From Streptomyces ortus (GTDB taxonomy: Bacteria; Actinomycetota; Actinomycetes; Streptomycetales; Streptomycetaceae), in contig NZ_JAIFZO010000002.1 of the NCBI RefSeq assembly GCF_026341275.1, positions 5,672,118 to 5,736,117 on the forward strand: a DNA stretch of 64,000 bases, written 5' to 3'. The notes beneath the pieces are model-generated. The model was not told the DNA's origin. It ran no database searches and saw nothing but the letters and a program-made list of their open reading frames with translations. Below are positions 9,329-17,358 of the stretch, piece after piece (positions within the stretch are counted from its first letter, which is position 1; each line of letters opens with the position of its first letter). Made by a program: the position numbers and the translations under genes.

Positions 9329-9540
9329 GACGTCGAATCTGCCGCGCCTGATCCGCTGCCTAACCGCTGTTACAAGTCCGTCGTCAAAACCGGACAACCC
9401 CGCTCTAAAGTCCGCCCCTCGAACTGCCGAAACCCCCTGGTCCGTCAGGGGGTCACGGCTCCGATTACCCACATTCCGTAACTGTTATGGACGCCCGCAA
9501 AGTCAACACGCCAAGCCCCGTCCCCCTATAGGGGCACGGG

Positions 9541-12123
9541 TCAGGGGCGTGGTGCGGCCCCGTCACACGCCTGTCCCCGCAGCGCCCGCCCGAGGTCGTC
9601 CCTCGCCTCCGACACCAGCCGCCGCAGCGCGGGCGCGGCCTGCCCGTGCGAGGCGAGCCACGCGTCGGCAGCCGCGAGGGTCCCGGCGGAGTCCTGCAGC
9701 GAGGGGAACAGCCCCCGCACCACGTCCATCCCGATCTGGATCGACCGCTCCTCCCACACCCGCTCGATCACGTCGAAGTACTTCGACGCGTAGGGAGCGG
9801 CCAGCTCCCGGTGGGACGCCTGCGCGAAGCCCCCGATCGTCGCCTCCACCAGCGCGTTGGACAGCGAGTCCGACTCCACCACGGCGGCCCACGCCTGCGC
9901 CTTGACCGCCGCGGACGGCCGGGCGGCCAGACACCGCACCTGATGCCGCTTCCCGGACGCGGTGTCGTCGCGGGCCAGCTCCGCCGCCAGCACGGCCTCG
10001 TCCACCACCCCGTGCGCGGCGAGCGGCTCCAGGAACGCCCACCGCAGCTCCTGGTCCACATCGAGCCCGTCGACCTTCTCCGTCCCCTCCAGCAGCTCCC
10101 GCAGCAGCCGCAGCTCGTCCTCGCCGGAGGCGACCGCCGCGAAGAACCGCGCCCAGGTCAGCTGGTGCTGGCTGCCGGGCCCGGCGGACCGCAGCTCCCG
10201 CAGCGCGCCCTCGGCGAGCAGCCGCCCGCCGGTGGCCCGCCACTCGGGTGCCGCGTAGAAGGTGAGCGCGGAGTTCGCCCACGCGTGGAGCGTCTGCAGC
10301 ACGCCGATGTCGGACTCGCGGCCCGCGAAGCGCAGCACGAGGTCGACGAAGTCCCGCGCGGGCATGAGCGCGTCGCGGGTCAGGTTCCACAGCGCCGACC
10401 AGCACAGCGCACGGGCCAGCGGGTCGGTGAGGTCGCCGAGACGGGCCCGCAGCGTGTCCAGCGACCCCTCGTCGAAGCGGATCTTGCAGTACGTGAGGTC
10501 GTCGTCGTTGACGAGGACCAGCTCGGGGGCGTCGGCCCCGGCCAGCTCACCGACGACCGTGCGCGGCCCGTCGACGTCCACCTCGGCCCGCGCGTACCGC
10601 ACGAGTGAACCGTCCGCGCCCTCCCGCCGGTACAGCCCGACCGCGACCCGGTGCGGCCGGAGCTCGGGATGCGACTCGGCGGCCTCCTGGAGGACCGTCA
10701 GCTCATCGACCCGGCCCTCCGCGTCGAGGAGCACCTGCGGGGTGAGGGAGTTGACGCCGGCGGTCTGCAGCCAGGACCGCGACCAGGCCGCCATGTCCCG
10801 CCCGCTCGTCTCCTCCAGGACCGCCAGCAGGTCACCGAGGCGCGTGTTCCCGTACGCGTGCCGCTTGAAGTAGCGGCGGGCGCCCTCCAGGAACGCGTCC
10901 CGTCCGGCGTAGGCGACCAGCTGCTTGAGGACGGCCGCGCCCTTGGCGTACGTGATCCCGTCGAAGTTGAGCTTGGCGTCCTCCAGGTCGCGGATGTCGG
11001 CCGTGACCGGGTGCGTGGAGGGCAGCTGGTCGGCGCGGTACGCCCACGCCTTGCGGTTGTTGGCGAAGGTGACCCAGCCGTTGGTGAAGCGGGTCGCCTC
11101 GACCATGGAGAACGTGCCCATGAAGTCCGCGAAGGACTCCTTGAGCCACAGGTCGTCCCACCACACCATGGTCACCAGGTCGCCGAACCACATGTGGGCC
11201 ATCTCGTGCAGGATCACGTTCGCCCGGCGCTCGTACGACGCCTGCGTCACGTTGCCGCGGAAGATGAACTCCTCGCGGAAGGTCACACAGCCCGGGTTCT
11301 CCATCGCGCCGAGGTTGTACTCGGGCACGAACGCCTGGTCGTACTTCCCGAACGGGTACGGGTAGTCGAAGTGGTCGTGGAAGAAGTCGAGGCCCTGCTT
11401 GGTGACGCGGAAGACGTCGTCGGCGTCGAAGTGCCTGGCCAGGCCCTTGCGGCAGAGCGCGCCGAGCGGGATCTCCAGCCGCGTGCCGTCGGCGAGGACC
11501 CGCTCGTACGAGTCGGTCACGTAGTGGTACGGACCGGCGACGACGGCCGTGATGTACGTCGAGATGGGCTTGGTGCCGGCGAACTTCCACACCCCTTCGG
11601 TCAGTTCACCGACGCCGTTGCTCCACACCACCCAGCCCTCGGGGGCGCGCACCTCGAAGCGGAACGGCGCCTTGAGGTCGGGCTGCTCGAAGTTGGCGAA
11701 GACGCGGCGGGAGTCGGCCGGCTCGTACTGCGTGTAGAGATAGACCTCGCCGTCCTCGGGATCGACGAAGCGGTGCATCCCCTCACCCGTGCGGCTGTAC
11801 GCGCACTGGGCGTCCACCACCAGTTCGTTGTCCTCGGCCAGGTCCTCCAGGAGGATGCGGGAGCCGTCGAAGACCGCGCCCGGATCGAGGTCCCTGCCGT
11901 TCAGCGAGACGGCCGTGACGCTCGGCGCGATCAGGTCCGCGAAGCTCGTGGCGCCCGGCTCCGCGCTGCGGAACCGGATGGTCGTCACCGACCGGAACGT
12001 ACGCGGCCCGCTGTCGGTCCCGCCCACCGCGGAGCGCAGGTCCAGGGACACCTCGTACTCCTCGACGGACAGCAGCGCCGCCCGCTCGCGGGCCTCGTCG
12101 CGGGACAGATTCTCACCGGGCAC
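9541..12123 (-). CDS. pepN: Aminopeptidase N (M1 family)
   Basis: Zinc metalloaminopeptidase of about 860 residues that removes N-terminal amino acids from peptides in the cytoplasm. GAMEN (residues 272-276) and HEMAH (306-310) with the distal zinc ligand in KESFADF (E329) are intact, followed by the ERAP1-like helical C-terminal domain. The start is chosen at the GTG at 12123. The GAGGGA Shine-Dalgarno is 9 nt away from it but directly touches the alternative GTG at 12132, and the N-terminus MPGENLSRDEARERA matches the family as I know it. It diverges from the nitroreductase gene. Confidence 0.95.
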   Translation of the reverse strand: MPGENLSRDEARERAALLSVEEYEVSLDLRSAVGGTDSGPRTFRSVTTIRFRSAEPGATSFADLIAPSVTAVSLNGRDLDPGAVFDGSRILLEDLAEDNELVVDAQCAYSRTGEGMHRFVDPEDGEVYLYTQYEPADSRRVFANFEQPDLKAPFRFEVRAPEGWVVWSNGVGELTEGVWKFAGTKPISTYITAVVAGPYHYVTDSYERVLADGTRLEIPLGALCRKGLARHFDADDVFRVTKQGLDFFHDHFDYPYPFGKYDQAFVPEYNLGAMENPGCVTFREEFIFRGNVTQASYERRANVILHEMAHMWFGDLVTMVWWDDLWLKESFADFMGTFSMVEATRFTNGWVTFANNRKAWAYRADQLPSTHPVTADIRDLEDAKLNFDGITYAKGAAVLKQLVAYAGRDAFLEGARRYFKRHAYGNTRLGDLLAVLEETSGRDMAAWSRSWLQTAGVNSLTPQVLLDAEGRVDELTVLQEAAESHPELRPHRVAVGLYRREGADGSLVRYARAEVDVDGPRTVVGELAGADAPELVLVNDDDLTYCKIRFDEGSLDTLRARLGDLTDPLARALCWSALWNLTRDALMPARDFVDLVLRFAGRESDIGVLQTLHAWANSALTFYAAPEWRATGGRLLAEGALRELRSAGPGSQHQLTWARFFAAVASGEDELRLLRELLEGTEKVDGLDVDQELRWAFLEPLAAHGVVDEAVLAAELARDDTASGKRHQVRCLAARPSAAVKAQAWAAVVESDSLSNALVEATIGGFAQASHRELAAPYASKYFDVIERVWEERSIQIGMDVVRGLFPSLQDSAGTLAAADAWLASHGQAAPALRRLVSEARDDLGRALRGQACDGAAPRP

Positions 12124-12288
12124 GGGCGGCACTCCCTCGTGGCGTCATGGGTACGTGTGAACAGGACCGATCCTGCCATGTGCCCCTGACACGGGGCACC
12201 CGGGAATGGCACGAGTGACCGATCGCGTTGAACATGAGCCCGGTGGCTTCGAGGTGCCGGGCGCCGGCGTCCCCCAACGAGGAGAAGC

Positions 12289-12945
12289 ATGTCTGAGCAG
12301 AGTTCCGCCAAGACGCCCGTCGACTTCTGGTTCGACCCGCTGTGCCCGTGGGCGTGGATGACCTCGCGCTGGGTCCTGGAGGTGGAGAAGGTCCGGGACA
12401 TCGAGGTCCGCTGGCACATCATGAGCCTCGCCGTACTGAACGAGCCGAAGCTGGACGAGCTGCCCGACGAGTACCGCGAGCTGCTGTCCACCAAGGCCTG
12501 GCAGCCGATCCGCGTGGTGACCGCGGCCTGGCAGAAGCACGGCGACGACATCCTCGGCCCGCTCTACACCGCGCTCGGCAACCGCATCCACAACGGCGGC
12601 CTCGGCCCCACACGGGAGGCGATCGTCGGCGCGCTCGACGAGGTCGGCCTCCCCGCGGACCTGATCGACTACGCGGACCAGGAGGACTTCGAGTTCGACG
12701 CCCAGCTGCGTGCCTCCCACAAGGAGGGCATCGACAAGGTCGGCCAGGACGTCGGCACGCCCGTCATCGCGGTTCCCGGCGCCGACGGCGAGCAGATCGC
12801 CTTCTTCGGCCCCGTCGTCACCCCGGCCCCCAAGGGCGAGGACGCCGCCAGGCTGTGGGACGGCACGCTGCTCGTCGCCTCGGTACAGGGCTTCTACGAA
12901 CTGAAGCGCACCCGCACGAAGGGCCCGGACTTCAGCAACCTGTAG
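12289..12945 (+). CDS. Mycothiol-dependent nitroreductase, Rv2466c-type (DsbA-like)
   Basis: 218-residue thioredoxin-fold protein with the active-site motif CPWAW (DPLCPWAWMTSRW) near residue 21 and a cis-Pro segment (GTPVIAVPG). This combination is diagnostic of the Rv2466c/DsbA-like mycothiol-dependent family, which reduces disulphides or nitro-compounds with mycothiol and so marks an actinobacterium. AGGAG lies 6 nt before the ATG. It diverges from pepN and converges with the next small gene, 21 bp away. Confidence 0.9.
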   Translation: MSEQSSAKTPVDFWFDPLCPWAWMTSRWVLEVEKVRDIEVRWHIMSLAVLNEPKLDELPDEYRELLSTKAWQPIRVVTAAWQKHGDDILGPLYTALGNRIHNGGLGPTREAIVGALDEVGLPADLIDYADQEDFEFDAQLRASHKEGIDKVGQDVGTPVIAVPGADGEQIAFFGPVVTPAPKGEDAARLWDGTLLVASVQGFYELKRTRTKGPDFSNL

Positions 12946-12966
12946 TCCGGCACGGGCCGGTGGGCG

Positions 12967-13194
12967 TCACTCCGGCTCGGGCAGCCGCAGGGGCTCCCTG
13001 AAGGGCCTCTCGACGTAGAACCTACGCACGTTGCGGCACTGCTCGGCCCCGTCGTCCAGCGGGGCCAAGCACACCAGGTACTCGTCGACGTTCTTCACGT
13101 CCAGGTGCTTCTTGAGCCAGGCCGCTTCCTTGGGCTTCAGGAAGCGGTGCTCCTCCTCGGGGCTCTTGCAGGTGACGCAACTCCTCATCGGCAT
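12967..13194 (-). CDS. Small conserved protein of unknown function, Cys-containing
   Basis: 75 residues beginning MPMRSCVTCKSPEEEH. An N-terminal CxxC and two later cysteines (VCLAPLDD, EQCRNV) suggest a small metal site. The C-terminus is rich in Arg, Glu and Pro. Codon use is normal for the chromosome. I believe similar proteins occur next to pepN in other Streptomyces, but I cannot name a family. It converges with the nitroreductase gene. Confidence 0.7.
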   Translation of the reverse strand: MPMRSCVTCKSPEEEHRFLKPKEAAWLKKHLDVKNVDEYLVCLAPLDDGAEQCRNVRRFYVERPFREPLRLPEPE

Positions 13195-13239
13195 CCCTCA
13201 CCATCACCCGGAGCCGCCCGTACCGGAAGGCCCCGAACA

Positions 13240-13278
13240 GGAAGGCCCCCGCGAGTCACGTCCTCGCGGGGGCCTTCC
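13240..13278. terminator. Strong hairpin terminator between divergent genes
   Basis: Perfect 16-bp arms (13240-13255 and 13263-13278) with a 7-nt loop. The flanking genes point away from it, so it terminates neither. It looks like the leftover end of a lost gene. Confidence 0.7.
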
Positions 13279-13335
13279 GTCCATCCGCCCGCCCCGCGTG
13301 AAAGGTGAGAAGACGATCACGAGGCCGAGCCCTTG

Positions 13336-13352
13336 TTGCAAGTCTCTTGCAA
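13336..13352. promoter_or_regulatory. Palindromic operator-like site TTGCAAG-N3-CTTGCAA
   Basis: A perfect 7+7 bp palindrome with a 3-bp centre, followed by half-site-like TGCAG and GCAAGAG. It resembles the TTGCAA/CTTGCA repeats found at Streptomyces alpha-amylase and maltose promoters (LacI-family MalR). No sugar gene follows. The rest of 13279-13640 holds no gene that I can support. Confidence 0.4.
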
Positions 13353-13640
13353 ATGCAGCCTGACAGCAAGAGTGCGGAGCGGTGTGTTCCTCCAGCGCAA
13401 CCGCAGGCGTGAGCGACGGGAGCGAGGAGGGTGTGCGGCGGGTCACGACGAGCCGCGGCCGGATCACCTCCCCTCCGTGACCAGCATCACGCCCCGACAG
13501 GTGTACGGCGCATCCTTTGTCGAAGGTGCACCAACCCCCGCCGATCCCCTTTGTCGACCACTGACGGAGAGACGCACAACCCCCCTGGGATAGCGTCACA
13601 ACGACCCCCGCCCTCACCCTCACCCTTCGCCGGAGCCCCG

Positions 13641-14222
13641 ATGACCACCGCCGTCGCCCAGACAACCCCGCGCCAGGTCCTCGCCGACCTCCTTCCCGCC
13701 TCCCGCGTCAGGGACATCGCACTCGTGGCGGGCGGCGCCGCGCTCACCGGCCTCGCCGCCCAGATCGCGGTGCCCGTCCCGGGCTCTCCGGTCCCGGTCA
13801 CCGGCCAGACCTTCGCCGCCCTCCTCGTGGGCACCGCGCTCGGCGCGGGCCGGGGCCTCGCCTCCCTCGCCCTGTACGCGCTGCTCGGCCTGGCCGGTCT
13901 GCCGTGGTTCGCCGAGGGCTCCTCCGGCGCCACCGCCTCCTTCGGCTACATCCTCGGCATGCTGCTCGCCGCGACCGTCGTGGGCGCCCTCGCCCGCCGC
14001 GGAGCCGACCGCTCGGTGGTCCGCATGGCGGGCGCGATGCTGCTGGGCGAGGCGGTCATCTACGCGATCGGCGTCCCGTACCTGGCCGTCGTCGCCGACC
14101 TGACGCCGGCCCAGGCCGTGGCGGCGGGCCTGACCCCGTTCCTCATCGGCGACGCCCTCAAGGCCGCCCTGGCCATGGGCGTGCTCCCGGCCGCCTGGAA
14201 GCTCGTCAAGCGCGAGAGCTGA
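13641..14222 (+). CDS. bioY: Biotin transporter BioY
   Basis: 193-residue S-component (substrate-binding membrane subunit) of an ECF-type biotin transporter, the usual length. About six hydrophobic segments are visible, with the BioY signature region GSPVPVTGQTFAALLVGTAL and the glycine-rich GRGLASLALYALLGLAGLPW. The start at 13641 gives MTTAVAQTTPRQVL. The frame is open upstream but has no RBS or coding character there. The ATP-binding and transmembrane partners BioM and BioN are not adjacent. A possible -10 (TAGCGT, 13591-13596) lies upstream. Confidence 0.92.
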   Translation: MTTAVAQTTPRQVLADLLPASRVRDIALVAGGAALTGLAAQIAVPVPGSPVPVTGQTFAALLVGTALGAGRGLASLALYALLGLAGLPWFAEGSSGATASFGYILGMLLAATVVGALARRGADRSVVRMAGAMLLGEAVIYAIGVPYLAVVADLTPAQAVAAGLTPFLIGDALKAALAMGVLPAAWKLVKRES

Positions 14223-14295
14223 CGGCCGCCACACCGTAGTTCCCCTGGAAGAGGTTCGCCGGGTCGTACTCCGGCCGCAGTCCGGCGAGCCTCTT
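14206..14295 (-). pseudogene. 3' remnant of a FAD-linked (berberine-bridge-like) oxidase gene
   Basis: The minus strand encodes KRLAGLRPEYDPANLFQGNY followed by a few residues and a stop. This is the characteristic C-terminal end of the BBE domain of FAD-binding oxidases (consensus like YDPxNLFRxNxNI). Nothing upstream on this strand continues the protein, so only the last 30 or so codons survive. The stop lies inside the 3' end of bioY. Confidence 0.6.
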
Positions 14296-14341
14296 CCGCG
14301 TCCGCGTCCGCCTCAGCGGGCCGTGAACGACGCCGGCAGGA

Positions 14342-15106
14342 TCAGGACTCGCTCCTTCGCCCGTCGCGCCGCTGCGTCCACCACAGCCCCGCCACCCCCG
14401 CGGAGATGAGCGCGGCGCCCGCCGCGCCGAGCGGCAGCACCTGGTCGGCGGGACCGGTCCTGGGCAGCTCCTGGCCACCTGACTTGTCCCCCGAGGAGTC
14501 ACCGGCCTTGTCGCCGCCCGGGGTGACGGGGCTGTTGTCGGTGCCGAGCAGGAGAGGCGTCGCCGGAGCGTTCGGCGAGGGGTTGTTGGCCCCGAACGGG
14601 ACCGGGCCCTGCTGCCAGAACGTCTTCTTGCCGTCGGCGGCCTGGACGGGCAGACAGATCTTTCCCTCCTTCTTCAGATCGAACGTCGCGTCCACGGCGT
14701 ACGACTTCGACTTGCCGGCGCCCAGCGTGTCGATGGCGCAGGCGAAGCCGCTGTTCGACCCCTCGGGGAGATCTTTCTTGGCGATTTCCGAACAACCTTT
14801 GACGCTTTTGACCGAGAGGCCGTCAAAACCGACCACGAGCAGTTGAATCGCACCGCTCTCCTTTGTTCCCCCGTTCTTCACCGTGGCGGTGATCGCCGTC
14901 TTCTGCGAACCGTTGTCGACGCTGATCTTCTCGGGCAGCGAGGTCGTCAGCTTGACACCCGCCGGTGCTCCGTCAACGGCCTTTCCCCCCTTGTCGCTCA
15001 TCGGTCCCGGCTCGTCCGCCGTGGCGGAGAAGGAAAGGATCATCACCGCGGAAAAAGATGCGGTGAGCAGTGATCCTGTGGCGATCGTCCTACGACGAGA
15101 ACTCAT
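14342..15106 (-). CDS. LPXTG-anchored surface protein
   Basis: 254-residue exported protein. It has a signal peptide (IATGSLLTASFSAVMILSFS), an extracellular beta-rich domain (KISVDNGSQKTAITATVKNG), a Gly/Asp/Ser-rich spacer and a cell-wall sorting signal: LPRTG, then a hydrophobic helix (VLPLGAAGAALISAGVAGLW) and RRDGRR. A sortase would link it to peptidoglycan. Two pairs of cysteines could form disulphides. The ligand is unknown. The start at 15106 has AAGGGGG just upstream and avoids an unlikely 21-residue extension. It diverges from the kinase gene. Confidence 0.88.
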   Translation of the reverse strand: MSSRRRTIATGSLLTASFSAVMILSFSATADEPGPMSDKGGKAVDGAPAGVKLTTSLPEKISVDNGSQKTAITATVKNGGTKESGAIQLLVVGFDGLSVKSVKGCSEIAKKDLPEGSNSGFACAIDTLGAGKSKSYAVDATFDLKKEGKICLPVQAADGKKTFWQQGPVPFGANNPSPNAPATPLLLGTDNSPVTPGGDKAGDSSGDKSGGQELPRTGPADQVLPLGAAGAALISAGVAGLWWTQRRDGRRSES

Positions 15107-15255
15107 GTCCGTCCCCCTTGTAACCCCGTGACTGCGCCTGAATTCGCAGTACTTGAAGAGGTACCACAAGATTTCTCCGCACTATGCTGGGCGGCACGAA
15201 GTTGTGGCCGTAGTGCTTCTTTTCGGTTCTTCTGTGGCAGGTGTTGAAGGGGGGC

Positions 15256-17253
15256 ATGGGGGTGCCGGAAATGACAAGGGGCGGTATTCCGGGATTGCTG
15301 GTTACAGGTCGGTACCGCTTGGTCGAAAGTATTGGACAAGGCGGAATGGGGCGGGTGTGGCGGGCCGCCGACGAAACGCTGGACCGGCAGGTGGCCGTCA
15401 AGGAGATGCGCATAGACGGCATGGACCAGGAGGACGCCAGAACGCGCCGCGAACGGACCCTGCGCGAGGCCAGGGCCACCGCCCGGATCGACCACCCCAA
15501 TGTGGTGCGCGTGTACGACGTCGTGGACGAGGGCGAGCGTCTGTGGATCGTGATGGAGCTGGTCGACGGCCGCTCCCTCGAACGGGTCGTGGCGGAGGAC
15601 GGGCCGCTGAGCCCGCGCGCCGCGGCCCGGATCGGGCTCGAACTGGTGGCGGCGCTCGACCAGGTGCACGCGGGCGGTGTCCTGCACCGGGACATCAAAC
15701 CGGCCAACGTCCTGATCGAACGGCGGGCCGGCCGGGTCGTCCTCACCGACTTCGGCATCGCCGCCATCCAGAACGCGGAAGCCCTCACGATGGCCGGCAT
15801 GCTGGTCGGCTCCCCCGACTACATGGCGCCCGAGCGCGTCTCCGGCCGCCCGCAGGGCCCGCCGTCCGACCTCTGGTCCCTGGGCGCGACCCTCTGCGCG
15901 GCACTGGGCGGCCGGTCCCCGTTCTCCCGCGCGACGACCCTCGCGACCCTGCACGCCGTGCTGTACGAGGAGCCCGAGATCCCGGCCGCGGCGGGGGAGG
16001 GGGAGTTGCGGGACGCGCTCACGGCCCTGCTCCTGAAGGACCCCGCGGACCGCCCCGCGCTGGAGGACCTGGCCGCGATCCTCGGCCCGGCCGCGGACGG
16101 CACCGCGGGGACGGCGGCGCTGACGGTCCCGGTCACGGCCCCCGGCGCCGAGGAAGCCGTACCGGAAGCCGCTCCGGAGGCGACCCCGGACACGTCACCG
16201 GAAGCGACCCCGGAAGCGACACCGGGATCGGGCCCCGCCCCCCTCCCGGAGCCCGACGAACCGGCCGCGCGGGCGGCGACCACCCCCGCGCCCCCACGGG
16301 TCGAGCGCACGACCCCCCTGTACGTACGCATCCCGCCCCCGGAGCCGGTGGAGGACGCGGTACCGGCCGGGCACGCCCCGACCCGGGAGGCACCCCCCTC
16401 CGAACCACTCCCGAACGTGGAGAACACGTCCTCGGAAGCCCCTCGCGAGGGCACGCCCGAACTCCCCTCCGAGGGCGCGGCACCCGGACAGGCGTTCCGC
16501 GCACCGGGCGTCCGGCTGGAGCGGCACAAGCCCCCGCCCCCAGCACCACGGCCACCACAGCCGAAGTCGGAGCCGCAGCCGCAGCCGGTGCCGGAGCTGA
16601 AGCCGGAGTCGGAGCCGGAAGGGAATGCCGAGCCGCCCACGAGGCCCGGGAGCACCCCGGCCCCGTCCGTACTCCGCAAGGGCCTGATCACCGCCGGGGG
16701 CGTGGTCGTCGCCGGGGCACTCGCCGCCCTGCTCATCCCGATGCTCGGCGGCTCATCCGGCGACAAGGACCACGCGGGCCCCTCCGCGGCGTCGTCCCCC
16801 ACCGTCGCGGGTACCGCCCGCCCGCCGAGCCTCCCGGCGGGCTCCCGCACGGAGGCCGGTATGTACGCCTGGGTGCCGCCCGACGGCTGGGACCGGGTCG
16901 CGCAGAGCGGCGCCGAGGTCCACTACACGTCACCCGACCGCAAGCAGGAGATCCTGGCCAACGCCTCCCCGGCCCGCGGTGACCTGCTGGAACAGTGGAA
17001 GAAGACGGAGGTGACCACCAGCGAGGGCCTCGACTACCAGCGGATACGGCTGGAGGAGACCACGTTCCGGGGGGCGCCCGCCGTCGTCTGGGAGTACACG
17101 GTCACGGCCAAGGGACTGCCCTGGCACGCCCGGCTGCTCGGCTTCGACGTCGACGGCAAGACGTACGAGGTCACCACCTGGTACCAACCGGACGTGGAGG
17201 ATCGGGCACTGCGGGTCTACGAGAACCTCAAGAAGACCTTCACTCCCCTGTGA
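15256..17253 (+). CDS. Membrane Ser/Thr protein kinase (PknB-type)
   Basis: 665-residue Hanks-type kinase. The catalytic domain has the glycine loop GQGGMGRVW, the VAVKEM lysine, catalytic HRDIKPANVL, DFG (LTDFGIAA) and an APE motif (MAPERVSG). A long Pro/Glu/Ala-rich linker with imperfect PEATPE repeats leads to one transmembrane helix (GVVVAGALAALLIPMLGG). The extracellular domain of about 160 residues (from YAWVPPDGWDRV to the end) is not PASTA and probably senses something outside the cell. The start is ATG 15256 behind AAGGGGGG; an in-frame GTG at 15241 is the alternative. A strong terminator follows. Confidence 0.93.
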   Translation: MGVPEMTRGGIPGLLVTGRYRLVESIGQGGMGRVWRAADETLDRQVAVKEMRIDGMDQEDARTRRERTLREARATARIDHPNVVRVYDVVDEGERLWIVMELVDGRSLERVVAEDGPLSPRAAARIGLELVAALDQVHAGGVLHRDIKPANVLIERRAGRVVLTDFGIAAIQNAEALTMAGMLVGSPDYMAPERVSGRPQGPPSDLWSLGATLCAALGGRSPFSRATTLATLHAVLYEEPEIPAAAGEGELRDALTALLLKDPADRPALEDLAAILGPAADGTAGTAALTVPVTAPGAEEAVPEAAPEATPDTSPEATPEATPGSGPAPLPEPDEPAARAATTPAPPRVERTTPLYVRIPPPEPVEDAVPAGHAPTREAPPSEPLPNVENTSSEAPREGTPELPSEGAAPGQAFRAPGVRLERHKPPPPAPRPPQPKSEPQPQPVPELKPESEPEGNAEPPTRPGSTPAPSVLRKGLITAGGVVVAGALAALLIPMLGGSSGDKDHAGPSAASSPTVAGTARPPSLPAGSRTEAGMYAWVPPDGWDRVAQSGAEVHYTSPDRKQEILANASPARGDLLEQWKKTEVTTSEGLDYQRIRLEETTFRGAPAVVWEYTVTAKGLPWHARLLGFDVDGKTYEVTTWYQPDVEDRALRVYENLKKTFTPL

Positions 17254-17301
17254 CCGCACACCGCACACCGCACACCGCGCATCACACATCACACATCACA
17301 C
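17254..17301. repeat. Compound 7-bp microsatellite
   Basis: CCGCACA is repeated three times from 17254, then after 6 bp ATCACAC is repeated three times (17281-17301). The array directly follows the kinase stop and runs into the terminator stem. Confidence 0.8.
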
Positions 17302-17347
17302 ACGACGGCGCCTCCGCGGAAGGGAACCGCGGAGGCGCCGTCGTGTG
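17299..17347. terminator. Bidirectional terminator
   Basis: Perfect 21-bp arms (17299-17319 and 17327-17347) with a 7-nt loop lie between the convergent kinase and permease genes. Confidence 0.85.
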
Positions 17348-17358
17348 CGGAACAGCGG

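Noticed and set aside
13204-13665. Minus-strand frame over the terminator and operator before bioY
   Set aside because: It includes a perfect terminator hairpin and the palindromic site, so coding is unlikely.
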